36,364 nucleotides of DNA from Spirochaetaceae bacterium UBA4077 (GTDB lineage: Bacteria; Spirochaetota; Spirochaetia; Treponematales; Rectinemataceae), in assembly GCA_002383375.1 (NCBI GenBank), contig DFYR01000078.1, forward strand, positions 178 through 36,541. Direction: 5' to 3'. Below, one piece after another: positions 16,119-23,919 of the stretch. Position numbers and translations under genes: made by a program. Numbering within the stretch: the first letter of the stretch is position 1; every line of letters begins with the position of its first letter. The notes under the pieces are model-generated. The model was not told the DNA's origin. It did no database searches and was given only the letters and a program-made list of their open reading frames with translations.

Positions 16119-16586
16119 CTACCACTGCCGGGACTTGAAGTCCCGCCGGATTTCCCTGTCCAGATCCCGCTCTTTAATGACAGCCCGCTTGTCAAAGGCT
16201 TTTTTGCCTTTGCATAGACCCAGCTCTACCTTGACCAAACCCTTTTTGAGGTAGACCGAAAGGGGTATGAGGGTGTAGCCCTTTTCCCGCACCCGGCGGT
16301 CGATGCGCTTGATCTCCTGTCTATGCAGTAAGAGGCGTTTGGGGCGGTCCGGGTCATGGCCGAAAATCGAGGAGTAGACATATTCGTTGACATGGAAATT
16401 CTTGAGCCAGACCTGGCCGTCCTTAAGATCCGCGTAGGAATCGGGAAAGGAAAAGCGGCCTTCTTTTATGGACTTCACCTCGCTGCCCCTCAGCTCGATG
16501 CCGCATTCAAGGCTTTCCTCGACGCTGTAGTCGAAGCGAGCCCTCCTGTTCAGGGACAGGACTTTTACGTGTTCAGGAATGCTCAT
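16119..16586 (-). CDS. smpB: SsrA (tmRNA)-binding protein SmpB
   Basis: Binds tmRNA and brings it to stalled ribosomes in trans-translation. The 155-residue protein has the characteristic opening LNRRARFDYSVEES, GIELRGSEVKSIKEGR, the DSYADLKDGQVWLKNFH strand pair, KRLLLHRQEI and KKGLVKVELGLCKGKK, and the basic tail (DREIRRDFK) that enters the decoding centre. The frame continues upstream to 16628, but ATG 16586 overlaps the stop of the preceding gene (ATGA) and gives the family-typical start. The gene for tmRNA itself is not in the window. Confidence 0.96.
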   Translation of the reverse strand: MSIPEHVKVLSLNRRARFDYSVEESLECGIELRGSEVKSIKEGRFSFPDSYADLKDGQVWLKNFHVNEYVYSSIFGHDPDRPKRLLLHRQEIKRIDRRVREKGYTLIPLSVYLKKGLVKVELGLCKGKKAFDKRAVIKERDLDREIRRDFKSRQW

Positions 16587-18178
16587 GGATTCAGCAGGGC
16601 AGGCCTGAAGCCCAGGTAGGGCGTGCAACGGGAAGGTTCCAGCCCCCCGCGGGAATAGAGGCTGACCGAGCCTTGCTTGTTGGCCCAGGATCCGCCGCGC
16701 ACCGAGCGCTCGGCGGTCTCGAATAAGCCAGCGCTAAAGGCAGGGTAGGGCCGGTAGCTGTCGGAACTCCACTCCCATACGTTGCCGAAGAGATCGGCAA
16801 TGCCGGATTTATCATATCCTGCGCTGCCAGGTCGCTCCGGACCGCTCCGCCTGCCGTCGGACCAGGTGCCCGCCGGTTTGCTTGCGCTCTTTTCGTCCGC
16901 CAGTCCGGTTCTCGCCGCGGTTTCCCACATAGCCTCGCTGGGCAGCCCGAAGTTGTAGGCGCCGGATCTGGCCGATAGCCATTCGCAGTAGGCAGTCGCG
17001 GCGAACCAGGAAACCCCAGTAACTGGCAGATCGTCCGAACCCTTCCATGCTACAAGGTAGTCTTCGTCCACCAGGCCTTTTTCTATGAGGAGAGCCTTAT
17101 TCGCAGGCTCCCATTGGGGATTGTCCCGCATAAAACCAGCCCATTGCCGGTTGGTCACCTCTGAGACAGCCAGTCCGAAGGCAGGCGTGGTTTTAGTGTA
17201 GGAGATAAGCGAGCCTGAGGGCGCCTCGCCCCCCATCACCGTTCTGCCCTGGGGAAAGAGAACGAACTCGTGACCGGCCAGACTTTTTCTGCCCTGGGCT
17301 TTGGGAAGGGCGAGTGCGCCCGCTGTAGATGCTATTTGCGGGGCAGAGCCAAGGGCGGCGCTTATTCCCTGCGCCAGGCCGGGAGCGAGGTCCTTTGCGT
17401 AGGCTGCGAAACCCTCCTGGCCTCCCAGGGCTGCGACTATGGTTCGCACCGAATCGGCCAGGCTCAAAGGGCTGACGATTCCTGATGAAGTGTAGCCGAT
17501 ACTTGCCCTGAGACCGTCCCGGACGGTTTCGGCCGATGCGCTAGCCGACGCCAGATCCTTGGCGAAATCCAGGCTCGTCGGCAGGCTGGAAGAGACAGCC
17601 GCTCCAGCTGATGTGCCTTGGGATGCCGCAGTTGAGTCCTTGGTCTGCAAGGCTCCAGTTAAGGCCAGGTTAGAGACAGCCTGAGAAAGGACCATCGGAA
17701 TCTGGTATAAGGCACTGGGTTTTCCGCTCATAGACCAGGCTGAATGCTCGGCGTAGGCTTGTTGCAGATAGGCCGCTGGATCCTGGGTCTTAAGACCGAA
17801 GACCACGTGCTGCCTGCGAGGAACGAAGAGGCTGCCAAAGAGCCTTCCGGAGACCTTCACCTCCATAGTTTGAGAAATAAAGCCTTCGTGTTCGATTTTT
17901 AACTCATAGGTGCCGGCGGGGAAAAATATGCTTTGCCCGCTGCTTCCCTTATAGTCCTCTCCGCTGTAGACCGCGGCGGGGAAGGGCTGGCCGTTAAATT
18001 CGAGGTAACTTCCGAATTTCCGTATGCCCGGCAGGACGAGAAGGAGAAAAAGAATCAGAATAAGCAAGGAAGCGTAGGCGATGGGAAGGTAGACTCGGAC
18101 AGGGATTCCCCACAGGGGACCGAGCTGAACCTTGGCGTTGTCGATGTCTGCCTGGGTGATCTTCTTCTCTTCCTTCAT
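16583..18178 (-). CDS. Membrane protein with PEGA-like domain and formylglycine-generating-enzyme (FGE-sulfatase) domain
   Basis: A 531-residue protein of uncertain role. A short charged N terminus is followed by one membrane helix (about residues 32-52, IAYASLLILILFLLLVLPGI), then a PEGA-like beta domain (FPAGTYELKIEHEGF) expected outside the membrane, an Ala/Ser-rich helical middle (about 190-300), and a C-terminal FGE-sulfatase/SUMF1-fold domain with the hallmarks FGLPSEAMWETAAR, LFGNVWEWSSD, VRGGSWAN and YLGFRPA. The two copper-binding cysteines of true formylglycine-generating enzymes are not evident, so it is probably a non-catalytic or ligand-binding member, as are many bacterial FGE-domain proteins. 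ATG 18178 is preferred to an in-frame TTG at 18184, because the promoter would start transcription between them. It leads the smpB-rsmD unit. Confidence 0.85.
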   Translation of the reverse strand: MKEEKKITQADIDNAKVQLGPLWGIPVRVYLPIAYASLLILILFLLLVLPGIRKFGSYLEFNGQPFPAAVYSGEDYKGSSGQSIFFPAGTYELKIEHEGFISQTMEVKVSGRLFGSLFVPRRQHVVFGLKTQDPAAYLQQAYAEHSAWSMSGKPSALYQIPMVLSQAVSNLALTGALQTKDSTAASQGTSAGAAVSSSLPTSLDFAKDLASASASAETVRDGLRASIGYTSSGIVSPLSLADSVRTIVAALGGQEGFAAYAKDLAPGLAQGISAALGSAPQIASTAGALALPKAQGRKSLAGHEFVLFPQGRTVMGGEAPSGSLISYTKTTPAFGLAVSEVTNRQWAGFMRDNPQWEPANKALLIEKGLVDEDYLVAWKGSDDLPVTGVSWFAATAYCEWLSARSGAYNFGLPSEAMWETAARTGLADEKSASKPAGTWSDGRRSGPERPGSAGYDKSGIADLFGNVWEWSSDSYRPYPAFSAGLFETAERSVRGGSWANKQGSVSLYSRGGLEPSRCTPYLGFRPALLNP

Positions 18179-18187
18179 TGGCAAAAG

Positions 18188-18215
18188 GGTATAGGATGGG
18201 TCTGGACCTTGTCAA
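18188..18215 (-). promoter_or_regulatory. Promoter for the PEGA/FGE-smpB-rsmD unit
   Basis: Minus strand TTGACA (18215-18210) and TATACC (18193-18188) are separated by 16 bases. The -10 ends nine bases before the ATG at 18178 and no binding site precedes the start, suggesting a leaderless or near-leaderless message. The opposite strand carries TTGTCA over the same bases with a poor -10 (TACTTT, 18232-18237), a possible divergent promoter for lepB. Confidence 0.6.
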
Positions 18216-18244
18216 CGCGGTGCTAACATGGTACTTTCGAGGCA

Positions 18245-19234
18245 ATGAAGACAGAGCCCCACGCACAGAATGGTTTTATCCTCAGGCTCCAGGACTTTAC
18301 CGAATTCCTACTAACCCGCCGCCTGAAGCGCCGCCTAAAAGAGAAGCTGAAGCAGCAGCGGCGTAATGTCATCGTGGACTGGCTCTTCGCCATTCTCTGG
18401 GCAGCCTCTGTCGTCCTGGTCATCAACCAGTATGTTTTCCAAAACTACAGAATTCCCTCCGAATCCATGGAGAAAAGCCTTCTCATCGGCGACATGATCT
18501 TCGTGAACAAGCTCGCCTTCGGTCCCGAACTTCTCCCTGGCGTAGCCAAGCTCTCAAGTCCCATCAAGCCCCAGCGCGGCCAGATAATTGTTTTCGAAAA
18601 CCCGAGCTACCTTTCCAGGGGCCCGGTCTTCACTATTCTGCAGCAATTCATCTACATGCTCAGCCTTACTCTTGTGGATATTGACAGAGACGAAAACGGC
18701 GAACAGCGGGTTCATTATCTAATAAAACGAGCCGTTGGCTTCGAGGGCGATCGGCTTCGCGTCCGGCGGGGCGAGTTTTCCATCAAGCCCCAGGGCGCTT
18801 CTTCCTGGTTTGAGGAAGAAGCGCTTATGCGGCAGCTCGGCTCGCCGTACCGGACAGTACGCATGGTCGACCAAAAAAGCTATGAGTTGATCGAGGCGGT
18901 GGGCAAGTCATCGGCACTCAGAGAGTCCGGCCTGCCTGTGGAGAGCGTATTGAGCTCTGCTCAGGCCTCCTACGCCTATAGGGACGCCTTCGGTTATGAT
19001 ATGGAACGGGTTTCGCAGCTCAGGGCAGTGAATCCCTCTGATCCCCGGATCGCGGCCATGGACAGGCGCTACAGCCTGGGCTGGTACATACCCAAGGGAA
19101 GGATCTTCCCCCTGGGCGACAACAGGGATAATTCCCGGGACGCACGGTACTTCGGCCCGGTGAGCGTAAACAGAGTCCTGGGTAGAGCCTTGTTTATCTA
19201 TTGGCCTTTTTCTAGAGCGGGGCGCATCCGCTAG
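18245..19234 (+). CDS. lepB: Signal peptidase I
   Basis: Membrane-bound endopeptidase that cleaves signal peptides from exported proteins. The 329-residue protein has a basic N terminus, one membrane helix (about 44-62), then the catalytic Ser74 in IPSESMEKSL and the general-base Lys161 in LIKRAVGFEGD. Box E is GDNRDNSRDARYFGPV. About 80 extra residues between boxes C/D and E (around 180-275) make it longer than Gram-positive enzymes. It is transcribed divergently from the FGE gene and is followed 60 bases later by a paralogue. ATG 18245 has only GAGG at 18238-18241. Catalytic residues are intact, so this is the functional copy. Confidence 0.93.
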   Translation: MKTEPHAQNGFILRLQDFTEFLLTRRLKRRLKEKLKQQRRNVIVDWLFAILWAASVVLVINQYVFQNYRIPSESMEKSLLIGDMIFVNKLAFGPELLPGVAKLSSPIKPQRGQIIVFENPSYLSRGPVFTILQQFIYMLSLTLVDIDRDENGEQRVHYLIKRAVGFEGDRLRVRRGEFSIKPQGASSWFEEEALMRQLGSPYRTVRMVDQKSYELIEAVGKSSALRESGLPVESVLSSAQASYAYRDAFGYDMERVSQLRAVNPSDPRIAAMDRRYSLGWYIPKGRIFPLGDNRDNSRDARYFGPVSVNRVLGRALFIYWPFSRAGRIR

Positions 19235-19294
19235 TACCGCTTTCGACCGAGCCTGATTCGGCGTTTTGCACTCTGGGAGGGTAGGAGGCTGGCA

Positions 19295-20020
19295 TTGTTC
19301 TCCCGACATAGATCCTATACCGAAAAGGTCTTCGCCAAGCGGCGAAGGCGAAGGCTGATCGGACGAATCCTTTCCTTCCTCTTGGTCATCGCTTTTTTAA
19401 GAACATTTTTCGTCCAGTCCTACACCCTGATGACAAATACCATGGAACCCCTACTCGCCAAGGGTGACTCTGTCCTGGTCTTCCCCCTTCCTTTCGGCGC
19501 CCGCACCTGGTTTGGAAAAACCCCCGCTTTAAGCGAGGTCAAGCGGGGTGAGCTGCTCATCGTTGAACCCGACCCGCTCCCGAGTATCGATAGGTTTTTC
19601 TATGTGTGGGACAGCCTGGCTCGGTTTTTTACACTGCAGCGCTATTCTCCCCTTGCTCGGCGATACGGGGCTGCTGAAACCAGCCCGGGGATCTATCGGG
19701 TAATCGGTCTGTCGGGAGACAAGATCAGGCGCAGCAAGGCAGTCTATGAAATCCAGACAGGGAGCGGCGGGGCATACCTAACCGAACAATCCCTGGCGGA
19801 CAGTCCCTACGAGTTGAAAGACACCCTCTCTCAGGAGACATCCCTGGCTTTTGAGAGCATTTCGCAGGTGTTCGAGCTGGGACCTGGCGAATACTTTGTC
19901 GAGGGTGACAACCGGGGAACACTCAACGGTTCCTCCCTTTGGGGTCCCGTGCCTGTCCAGCGCATAGCAGGGCGGGTGATTCTCGTCTACTGGCCCTTCA
20001 AGCATATACGCATTCTATGA
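19295..20020 (+). CDS. Signal peptidase I-like protein lacking the Ser/Lys dyad
   Basis: A 241-residue paralogue of the preceding gene: basic N terminus, one membrane helix (about 21-40), and the S26 peptidase fold with EYFVEGDNRG and WGPVPVQRIAGRVILVYWPF. At the catalytic positions, Ser is replaced by Thr49 (TNTMEPLL) and Lys by Tyr134 (IYRVIGLSGD); box E (normally GDNxxxSxDSR) is degenerate too (GDNRGTLNGSS). It is therefore probably inactive as a peptidase, or uses other chemistry. The start is TTG 19295, six bases after AGGAGG at 19283-19288. The stop overlaps the hemW start (ATGA), so it is in an operon with hemW. It could help the active enzyme or bind signal peptides without cutting; this is inference. 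Confidence 0.85.
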   Translation: MFSRHRSYTEKVFAKRRRRRLIGRILSFLLVIAFLRTFFVQSYTLMTNTMEPLLAKGDSVLVFPLPFGARTWFGKTPALSEVKRGELLIVEPDPLPSIDRFFYVWDSLARFFTLQRYSPLARRYGAAETSPGIYRVIGLSGDKIRRSKAVYEIQTGSGGAYLTEQSLADSPYELKDTLSQETSLAFESISQVFELGPGEYFVEGDNRGTLNGSSLWGPVPVQRIAGRVILVYWPFKHIRIL

Positions 20021-21342
20021 ACCTTGAGGAAGCGGCAGGGAGGAACGACCTGTTCGAAACTCCCAAGGCTCTTTACGTCCATATACCCTTTTGTTACTCC
20101 CGCTGCGGCTACTGCGATTTCCATTCCTTCGCCCTAGGTCGCTGCGAAGGAGGTCAGCAGAGCGGGAACGAGTTTGCCGAATCCTATGTCGCCACTCTGC
20201 TGCACCGAGCCAGGGAGCTGAAAGCCAGGCTACCAGAGCCCCTGCAGACGCTCTACATCGGCGGAGGCACTCCTACTATTCTTCCAGATAAGGCTTTCTC
20301 CGAGCTTTTAGGTCAACTCGCCTTTCTCTTTGGATCCTCGCTTAAGGAATGGACCGTGGAGGCCAATCCCGAGTCTCTCTCTCGGCAGAAACTTTCTGTC
20401 ATGGCCGATGCAGGCGTCAGCCGGCTCAGCATAGGCATCCAGAGCATGGACGACGGGGAACTCGAAACCCTCGGCAGACGGGCGAGACGCAGGGATAACG
20501 AAAAAGCCCTAGACCTTGCCCAGCGATCGGAAATGCAGGTATCAGCCGATCTCATTGCGGGCATTCCCGGCCAGAGCCCTGAAACGCTCGAATCATCGGT
20601 CCGGGCTATCCTGGATACATGCGTCGATCATGTGTCGCTCTATGATCTCAGCATCGAAAAAGAGACGGAGCTGGAAAAAAAAATCCTCCAGGGAGTGCTG
20701 AAGCTCCCTGCCGAAGACAGCGCCTACAGCGCGCGGAAGCATGGCGAACGCATCCTCAAAGCTGCAGGATACCAGCGCTATGAGGTGTCCAACTTCAGTC
20801 CAGCCGGCAGAGAATCCTTGCATAATTCCGTCTACTGGTCGATGAACTCCTATGTCGGAATAGGCAGCGGCGCCGTTTCGAGCCTTATGGTAAAGGAGAA
20901 TGCTGATCCCACATTGCTCCTTGACATCGATCTCGGAAGCTCGGAAGGCTCGGCCGCCAGGGCTGCCGGAGCGGTTGGGAGCCTCGTTAGGACAGCCGGC
21001 GGGGCTACCGGGGATGCCGCTGGAGCCCCTGCTTGCCTAAGGATGGAGGAAGGCAGGGACCTGAAGGCTTACCTGGCTAGCCCCGATGCGTGCTTAACCT
21101 CGGCTTGGATCGACAGAAAGGATTCAGCGTTCGAGCTTGTAATGATGGGCCTGCGGACCCGCCAGGGCGTTGATAGACAGCGCTTTGCCCGACGGTTCGG
21201 GAGCGATCTCTATCCCCTTATCGCCACTGTACTGGGAAAATGGAAGGACCGGTTTATTCAGGACGATGAGTACCTGAGGCTGGACGATGCTGGCTTAGAT
21301 CTGCTGAATCCGCTGTTGCTGGATATATTGGAAGTATTATAA
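20017..21342 (+). CDS. hemW: HemW-type radical SAM protein (HemN-like)
   Basis: A 441-residue radical SAM protein of the HemN/HemW family, likely a heme-handling chaperone and not a coproporphyrinogen dehydrogenase. The cluster motif is CYSRCGYC (Cys26, Cys30, Cys33) in the HemW-type context HIPFCYSRCGYCDFHSF; it lacks the fourth cysteine (CxC) of true HemN. GGGTPTIL, WTVEANPES, SIGIQSMDDGELETLGR and DLIAGIPGQ are the usual SAM-fold motifs, and a HemN C-terminal winged domain ends the protein. An Ala/Gly-rich insertion of about 40 residues (20935-21050) interrupts the region before the C-terminal domain. The start ATG 20017 overlaps the previous stop; the open frame further upstream lies inside that gene. 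Confidence 0.9.
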   Translation: MNLEEAAGRNDLFETPKALYVHIPFCYSRCGYCDFHSFALGRCEGGQQSGNEFAESYVATLLHRARELKARLPEPLQTLYIGGGTPTILPDKAFSELLGQLAFLFGSSLKEWTVEANPESLSRQKLSVMADAGVSRLSIGIQSMDDGELETLGRRARRRDNEKALDLAQRSEMQVSADLIAGIPGQSPETLESSVRAILDTCVDHVSLYDLSIEKETELEKKILQGVLKLPAEDSAYSARKHGERILKAAGYQRYEVSNFSPAGRESLHNSVYWSMNSYVGIGSGAVSSLMVKENADPTLLLDIDLGSSEGSAARAAGAVGSLVRTAGGATGDAAGAPACLRMEEGRDLKAYLASPDACLTSAWIDRKDSAFELVMMGLRTRQGVDRQRFARRFGSDLYPLIATVLGKWKDRFIQDDEYLRLDDAGLDLLNPLLLDILEVL

Positions 21343-21369
21343 CAGCCATGGTGGGCTGAGGAGTAAGGC

Positions 21370-22641
21370 ATGAAAAAATTCGAGTACATTTTAGCAGCCT
21401 CTGCGTTGCATGACGAGGCTGGGATCAGGGCGGTATTCAATACCTACGAACCCTTGCTGCAGCGGGCGGGAGGGCAGTTGGTATCCGAAGACTCCGACTC
21501 CGGAGCCGCAAAGGAGGCTTTCTACTTTATCCTTACCGGAGGCACCGAAGCTTTCGTACTGGAAAGCCTCAGGCGCCGCGGATTGGACAGCCCTTCGGGT
21601 AATGAGCATCCACTGCTGCTCATAGCCCACGGAAAGCACAACTCCCTGCCCGCGGCACTGGAACTCGCCGCCTGGGCCCGGCAGCGGGGCAGGGCTTCCC
21701 AGGTCATTCAGCTGGCCTCGGCGGAGGATTCTGAAGGGCAGGCGGAACTGGAGACGGCTGCAGCCCTTGTCAGGAGCATTGCAGGAATGAGAAAGAGCAG
21801 GATAGGACTTATCGGCGAACCTTCATCATGGCTTGTGGCTTCCAGTCAAGCCGGAGAGTCGGTGAAGTCTTCCTGGGGTGCAACCATGATCCCTGTGGCT
21901 TTCGAACGCCTGGTCGAGGCGATGGAAGCCGAGCGCCAGCGGCAAAAGGATGCCCTTCCTGATTCTTTCATCAGCAAGGCCAGCTTTCGCAGGGAAGCCT
22001 CCGACGAGGATCTGGGCAAATCCGAAACAATACTCAGGGCGCTGAAAACGCTGGCAGCCAAGGAATACCTGGACGCCCTCAGCCTCCGCTGCTTCGACCT
22101 TCTGTCCCTCAACGGTTCAACCGGCTGTTATGCCCTGGCACAGCTGGCTGCACAGGGCATCGATGCGGGCTGTGAGGGGGACGTTCCCTCCGTTCTGGCG
22201 CTCCGCTGGATGCGGCTTTTGAGCGGGAATCCCGCCTGGATGGCTAATCCCTCGGTGGTACGGAAGGGAAAGAGCGGCAGAGGCACTATGCTTCTTGCCC
22301 ATTGCACCGTACCATTAACGCTGGTGCCCACATACGGCATACGGAGCCATTTTGAATCCGGCAAGGGAGCAGCGATCTGCGGAACCCTGCCCAAGGGCCC
22401 GGTGACGCTTGTGCGCATTGGAGGGGTAAAGCTTGACAGGGTCTGGGCTGCCGAAGGCCGGCTGATCGAAAGCCCCGCCGAGGAAGGCCTGTGCAGGACC
22501 CAGGCTGTCATCGATTTACCTAATGACGATATCGATGCCTTGCTCAACAATCCCCTGGGGAATCACCTGGTGATGGCGCCGGGCAGCTGGCTGGCGCAGA
22601 TTGACCGCTATGCCATCTGGACTGGCCTAAAACGAGTTTAG
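21370..22641 (+). CDS. L-fucose isomerase-fold protein of unknown substrate
   Basis: A 423-residue protein resembling the FucI/AraA superfamily. The N domain shows ILTGGTEAFVLESL and a Rossmann-like GRIGLIGEPSSWL-type strand-loop (seen as RIGLIGEPSSWLVAS). The C-terminal half has AKEYLDALSLRCFDLL, GIDAGCEGDVPSVLALRWM and LLSGNPAWMANP, followed by LLAHCTVPL, PKGPVTLVRIGG and GNHLVMAPGSW, the order seen in fucose isomerase-like proteins of sugar-degrading bacteria. The usual Glu/Asp metal pair is partly recognisable (CEGD) but the reaction is not assignable. ATG 21370 follows GAGGAG at 21357-21362, 27 bases after hemW. No sugar genes are nearby, so context gives no help. Its last four bases overlap the convergent gene. 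Confidence 0.75.
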   Translation: MKKFEYILAASALHDEAGIRAVFNTYEPLLQRAGGQLVSEDSDSGAAKEAFYFILTGGTEAFVLESLRRRGLDSPSGNEHPLLLIAHGKHNSLPAALELAAWARQRGRASQVIQLASAEDSEGQAELETAAALVRSIAGMRKSRIGLIGEPSSWLVASSQAGESVKSSWGATMIPVAFERLVEAMEAERQRQKDALPDSFISKASFRREASDEDLGKSETILRALKTLAAKEYLDALSLRCFDLLSLNGSTGCYALAQLAAQGIDAGCEGDVPSVLALRWMRLLSGNPAWMANPSVVRKGKSGRGTMLLAHCTVPLTLVPTYGIRSHFESGKGAAICGTLPKGPVTLVRIGGVKLDRVWAAEGRLIESPAEEGLCRTQAVIDLPNDDIDALLNNPLGNHLVMAPGSWLAQIDRYAIWTGLKRV

Positions 22642-23243
22642 ACAAAAAAGTCGTAGTTTACGGTAAGGCTTTCGGCAAAGCCCTCCTTCAGCCCCAGGTT
22701 GAACTTCTTTTCTGTGCCCAGGGTGCTGGGCGGGCCATGACCAGGGAACACGAGGCTGTCGTCGGGATAGAACTCCAGCTTGTTTTTCAGCCTTTCGAAT
22801 AAGGCTTTTGCGTTGAAGGCCGAGGTTGTCTTTCCGATGATGCCCGCATGGAAGGCATCGCCGGTGAAGAGGCAGCCGTCTATGTCGTAGACAATGGAGT
22901 CCTGGGAGTGACCCGGCACTGCAATGGCTTTTATGGTAAAACTCGCTTCCTGAAAAACCTGCTGATCATGTACTTTCTTGCAGGCTAGATTGAACAGCTT
23001 GGCATTGGAAGCATAGACCTCGGGGTCGTAGATGCGCATGAGGGTCTTGAGGCCTCTGCAGTGGTGGATGTGGCTATGTGTAATGAGGACTGCCCTGAGC
23101 GTATAGGCCTTGCTCTCGATCTGGTCGATCATGGTGGTAGTCACCTCGCCTGGATCGACCACAAGGGCTTCCATGCTGTCTTCGTTGCAGACGGCATAGC
23201 CGTTGGAAAAACCATAGATGGAGTAATGATGGTAAATTTTCAT
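22638..23243 (-). CDS. Metallo-beta-lactamase-fold hydrolase, glyoxalase II-like
   Basis: A 201-residue cytoplasmic MBL-fold protein similar in layout to glyoxalase II and persulfide dioxygenase-type enzymes. Metal ligands are His56, His58 and His61 in THSHIHHCRG, His112 (PGHSQDS), Asp129 (FTGDAFHAG) and His169 (FPGHGP). The normal HxHxDH motif has His60 in place of Asp, so the second metal site is altered. The N terminus (ALVVDPGE) is typical. The start codon overlaps the stop of the pentapeptide gene by four bases (minus strand), so the two are coupled. Substrate unknown. Confidence 0.85.
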   Translation of the reverse strand: MKIYHHYSIYGFSNGYAVCNEDSMEALVVDPGEVTTTMIDQIESKAYTLRAVLITHSHIHHCRGLKTLMRIYDPEVYASNAKLFNLACKKVHDQQVFQEASFTIKAIAVPGHSQDSIVYDIDGCLFTGDAFHAGIIGKTTSAFNAKALFERLKNKLEFYPDDSLVFPGHGPPSTLGTEKKFNLGLKEGFAESLTVNYDFFV

Positions 23244-23845
23244 ATGTAAAGATGCTCCAGGTCCTTTATGGCTTCCGTTATGTTAGAGCCGTTGGTCGAG
23301 ACCGATTCGGATCTGGCAGGGATAAAGAATACTCGCTTGAAATCGCAGTCCTCAAAGCGGCTGTGCTCGATCTCGGCGAGAATGAATCGGGAATCGTAGA
23401 GGTTGGAGCTGGAGAAGGTGCTTTCCCGTATGAGGCTTCCGTCAAAGTTGACGTGGATTAGTTCGGAGTTCTCGAAGCTGCAGTCGAAGATATCCGTATC
23501 GCCCAGGGAGCAGAAATCCATGTCTACTCCGGAAAAATCGCAGCAGTCCATGGAAGCTGTATCGAAGAAACAGAGCCTGAAGGATGCGCCGGTAAAGAGG
23601 ACGTGGGAGAGCGTTGCGTTCCCGAAACGGCAGCCCACAAAACGCATCCGAGAAAAATCCGCTCCCTTGAGGTTTATAAGGCTGAAATCGATGTTGATGG
23701 CGCTGCCTTCGGCGCAGACTCTGTCGACCAGGTTCTTGACTGCATCCTCGGGCGAGGGACAGTGTTCCCGGCAATAGGGCGTGCCGGCAAAGCTCAAGCC
23801 GGTGCAGGATCTGACGGAGCAGGATACTTTCTTGTACATGGACAT
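23240..23845 (-). CDS. Pentapeptide-repeat protein with N-terminal Cys cluster
   Basis: A 201-residue protein. Residues 9-29 hold four cysteines and a histidine (CSVRSC, YCREHC), a possible zinc site. From about residue 50 to 180 there are pentapeptide repeats of the A(D/N)LxF type with many Phe and Cys (GADFSRMRFVGCRF, DFCSLGDTDIFDCSF, NLYDSRFILAEIEHSRF), expected to form a right-handed quadrilateral beta-helix. Some such proteins mimic DNA and protect gyrase, but nothing here proves that. No signal peptide. Two in-frame ATGs occur (23845 and 23839). Coupled with the downstream MBL-fold gene by a four-base overlap. Confidence 0.85.
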   Translation of the reverse strand: MSMYKKVSCSVRSCTGLSFAGTPYCREHCPSPEDAVKNLVDRVCAEGSAINIDFSLINLKGADFSRMRFVGCRFGNATLSHVLFTGASFRLCFFDTASMDCCDFSGVDMDFCSLGDTDIFDCSFENSELIHVNFDGSLIRESTFSSSNLYDSRFILAEIEHSRFEDCDFKRVFFIPARSESVSTNGSNITEAIKDLEHLYI

Positions 23846-23883
23846 AGGCTACACTATCGTACCGGGAGGGACAAGGTCCGTGC

Positions 23884-23913
23884 TTGAAAGGCCCTTAGCC
23901 GGGGGTATAAAAT
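23884..23913 (+). promoter_or_regulatory. Promoter for the Cys-rich protein and murI
   Basis: TTGAAA at 23884-23889 and TATAAA at 23906-23911 (16-base spacer), or TAAAAT at 23908-23913 (18-base spacer), form a good sigma-70 promoter. Only six bases separate the -10 region from the ATG at 23920, and no ribosome binding site is present, so the transcript is probably leaderless. Confidence 0.6.
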
Positions 23914-23919
23914 ACGCCC

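Noticed and set aside
19939..20016. Upstream extension of the hemW frame
   Set aside because: It lies wholly inside the signal peptidase-like gene; the ATGA overlap at 20017 gives the natural start.
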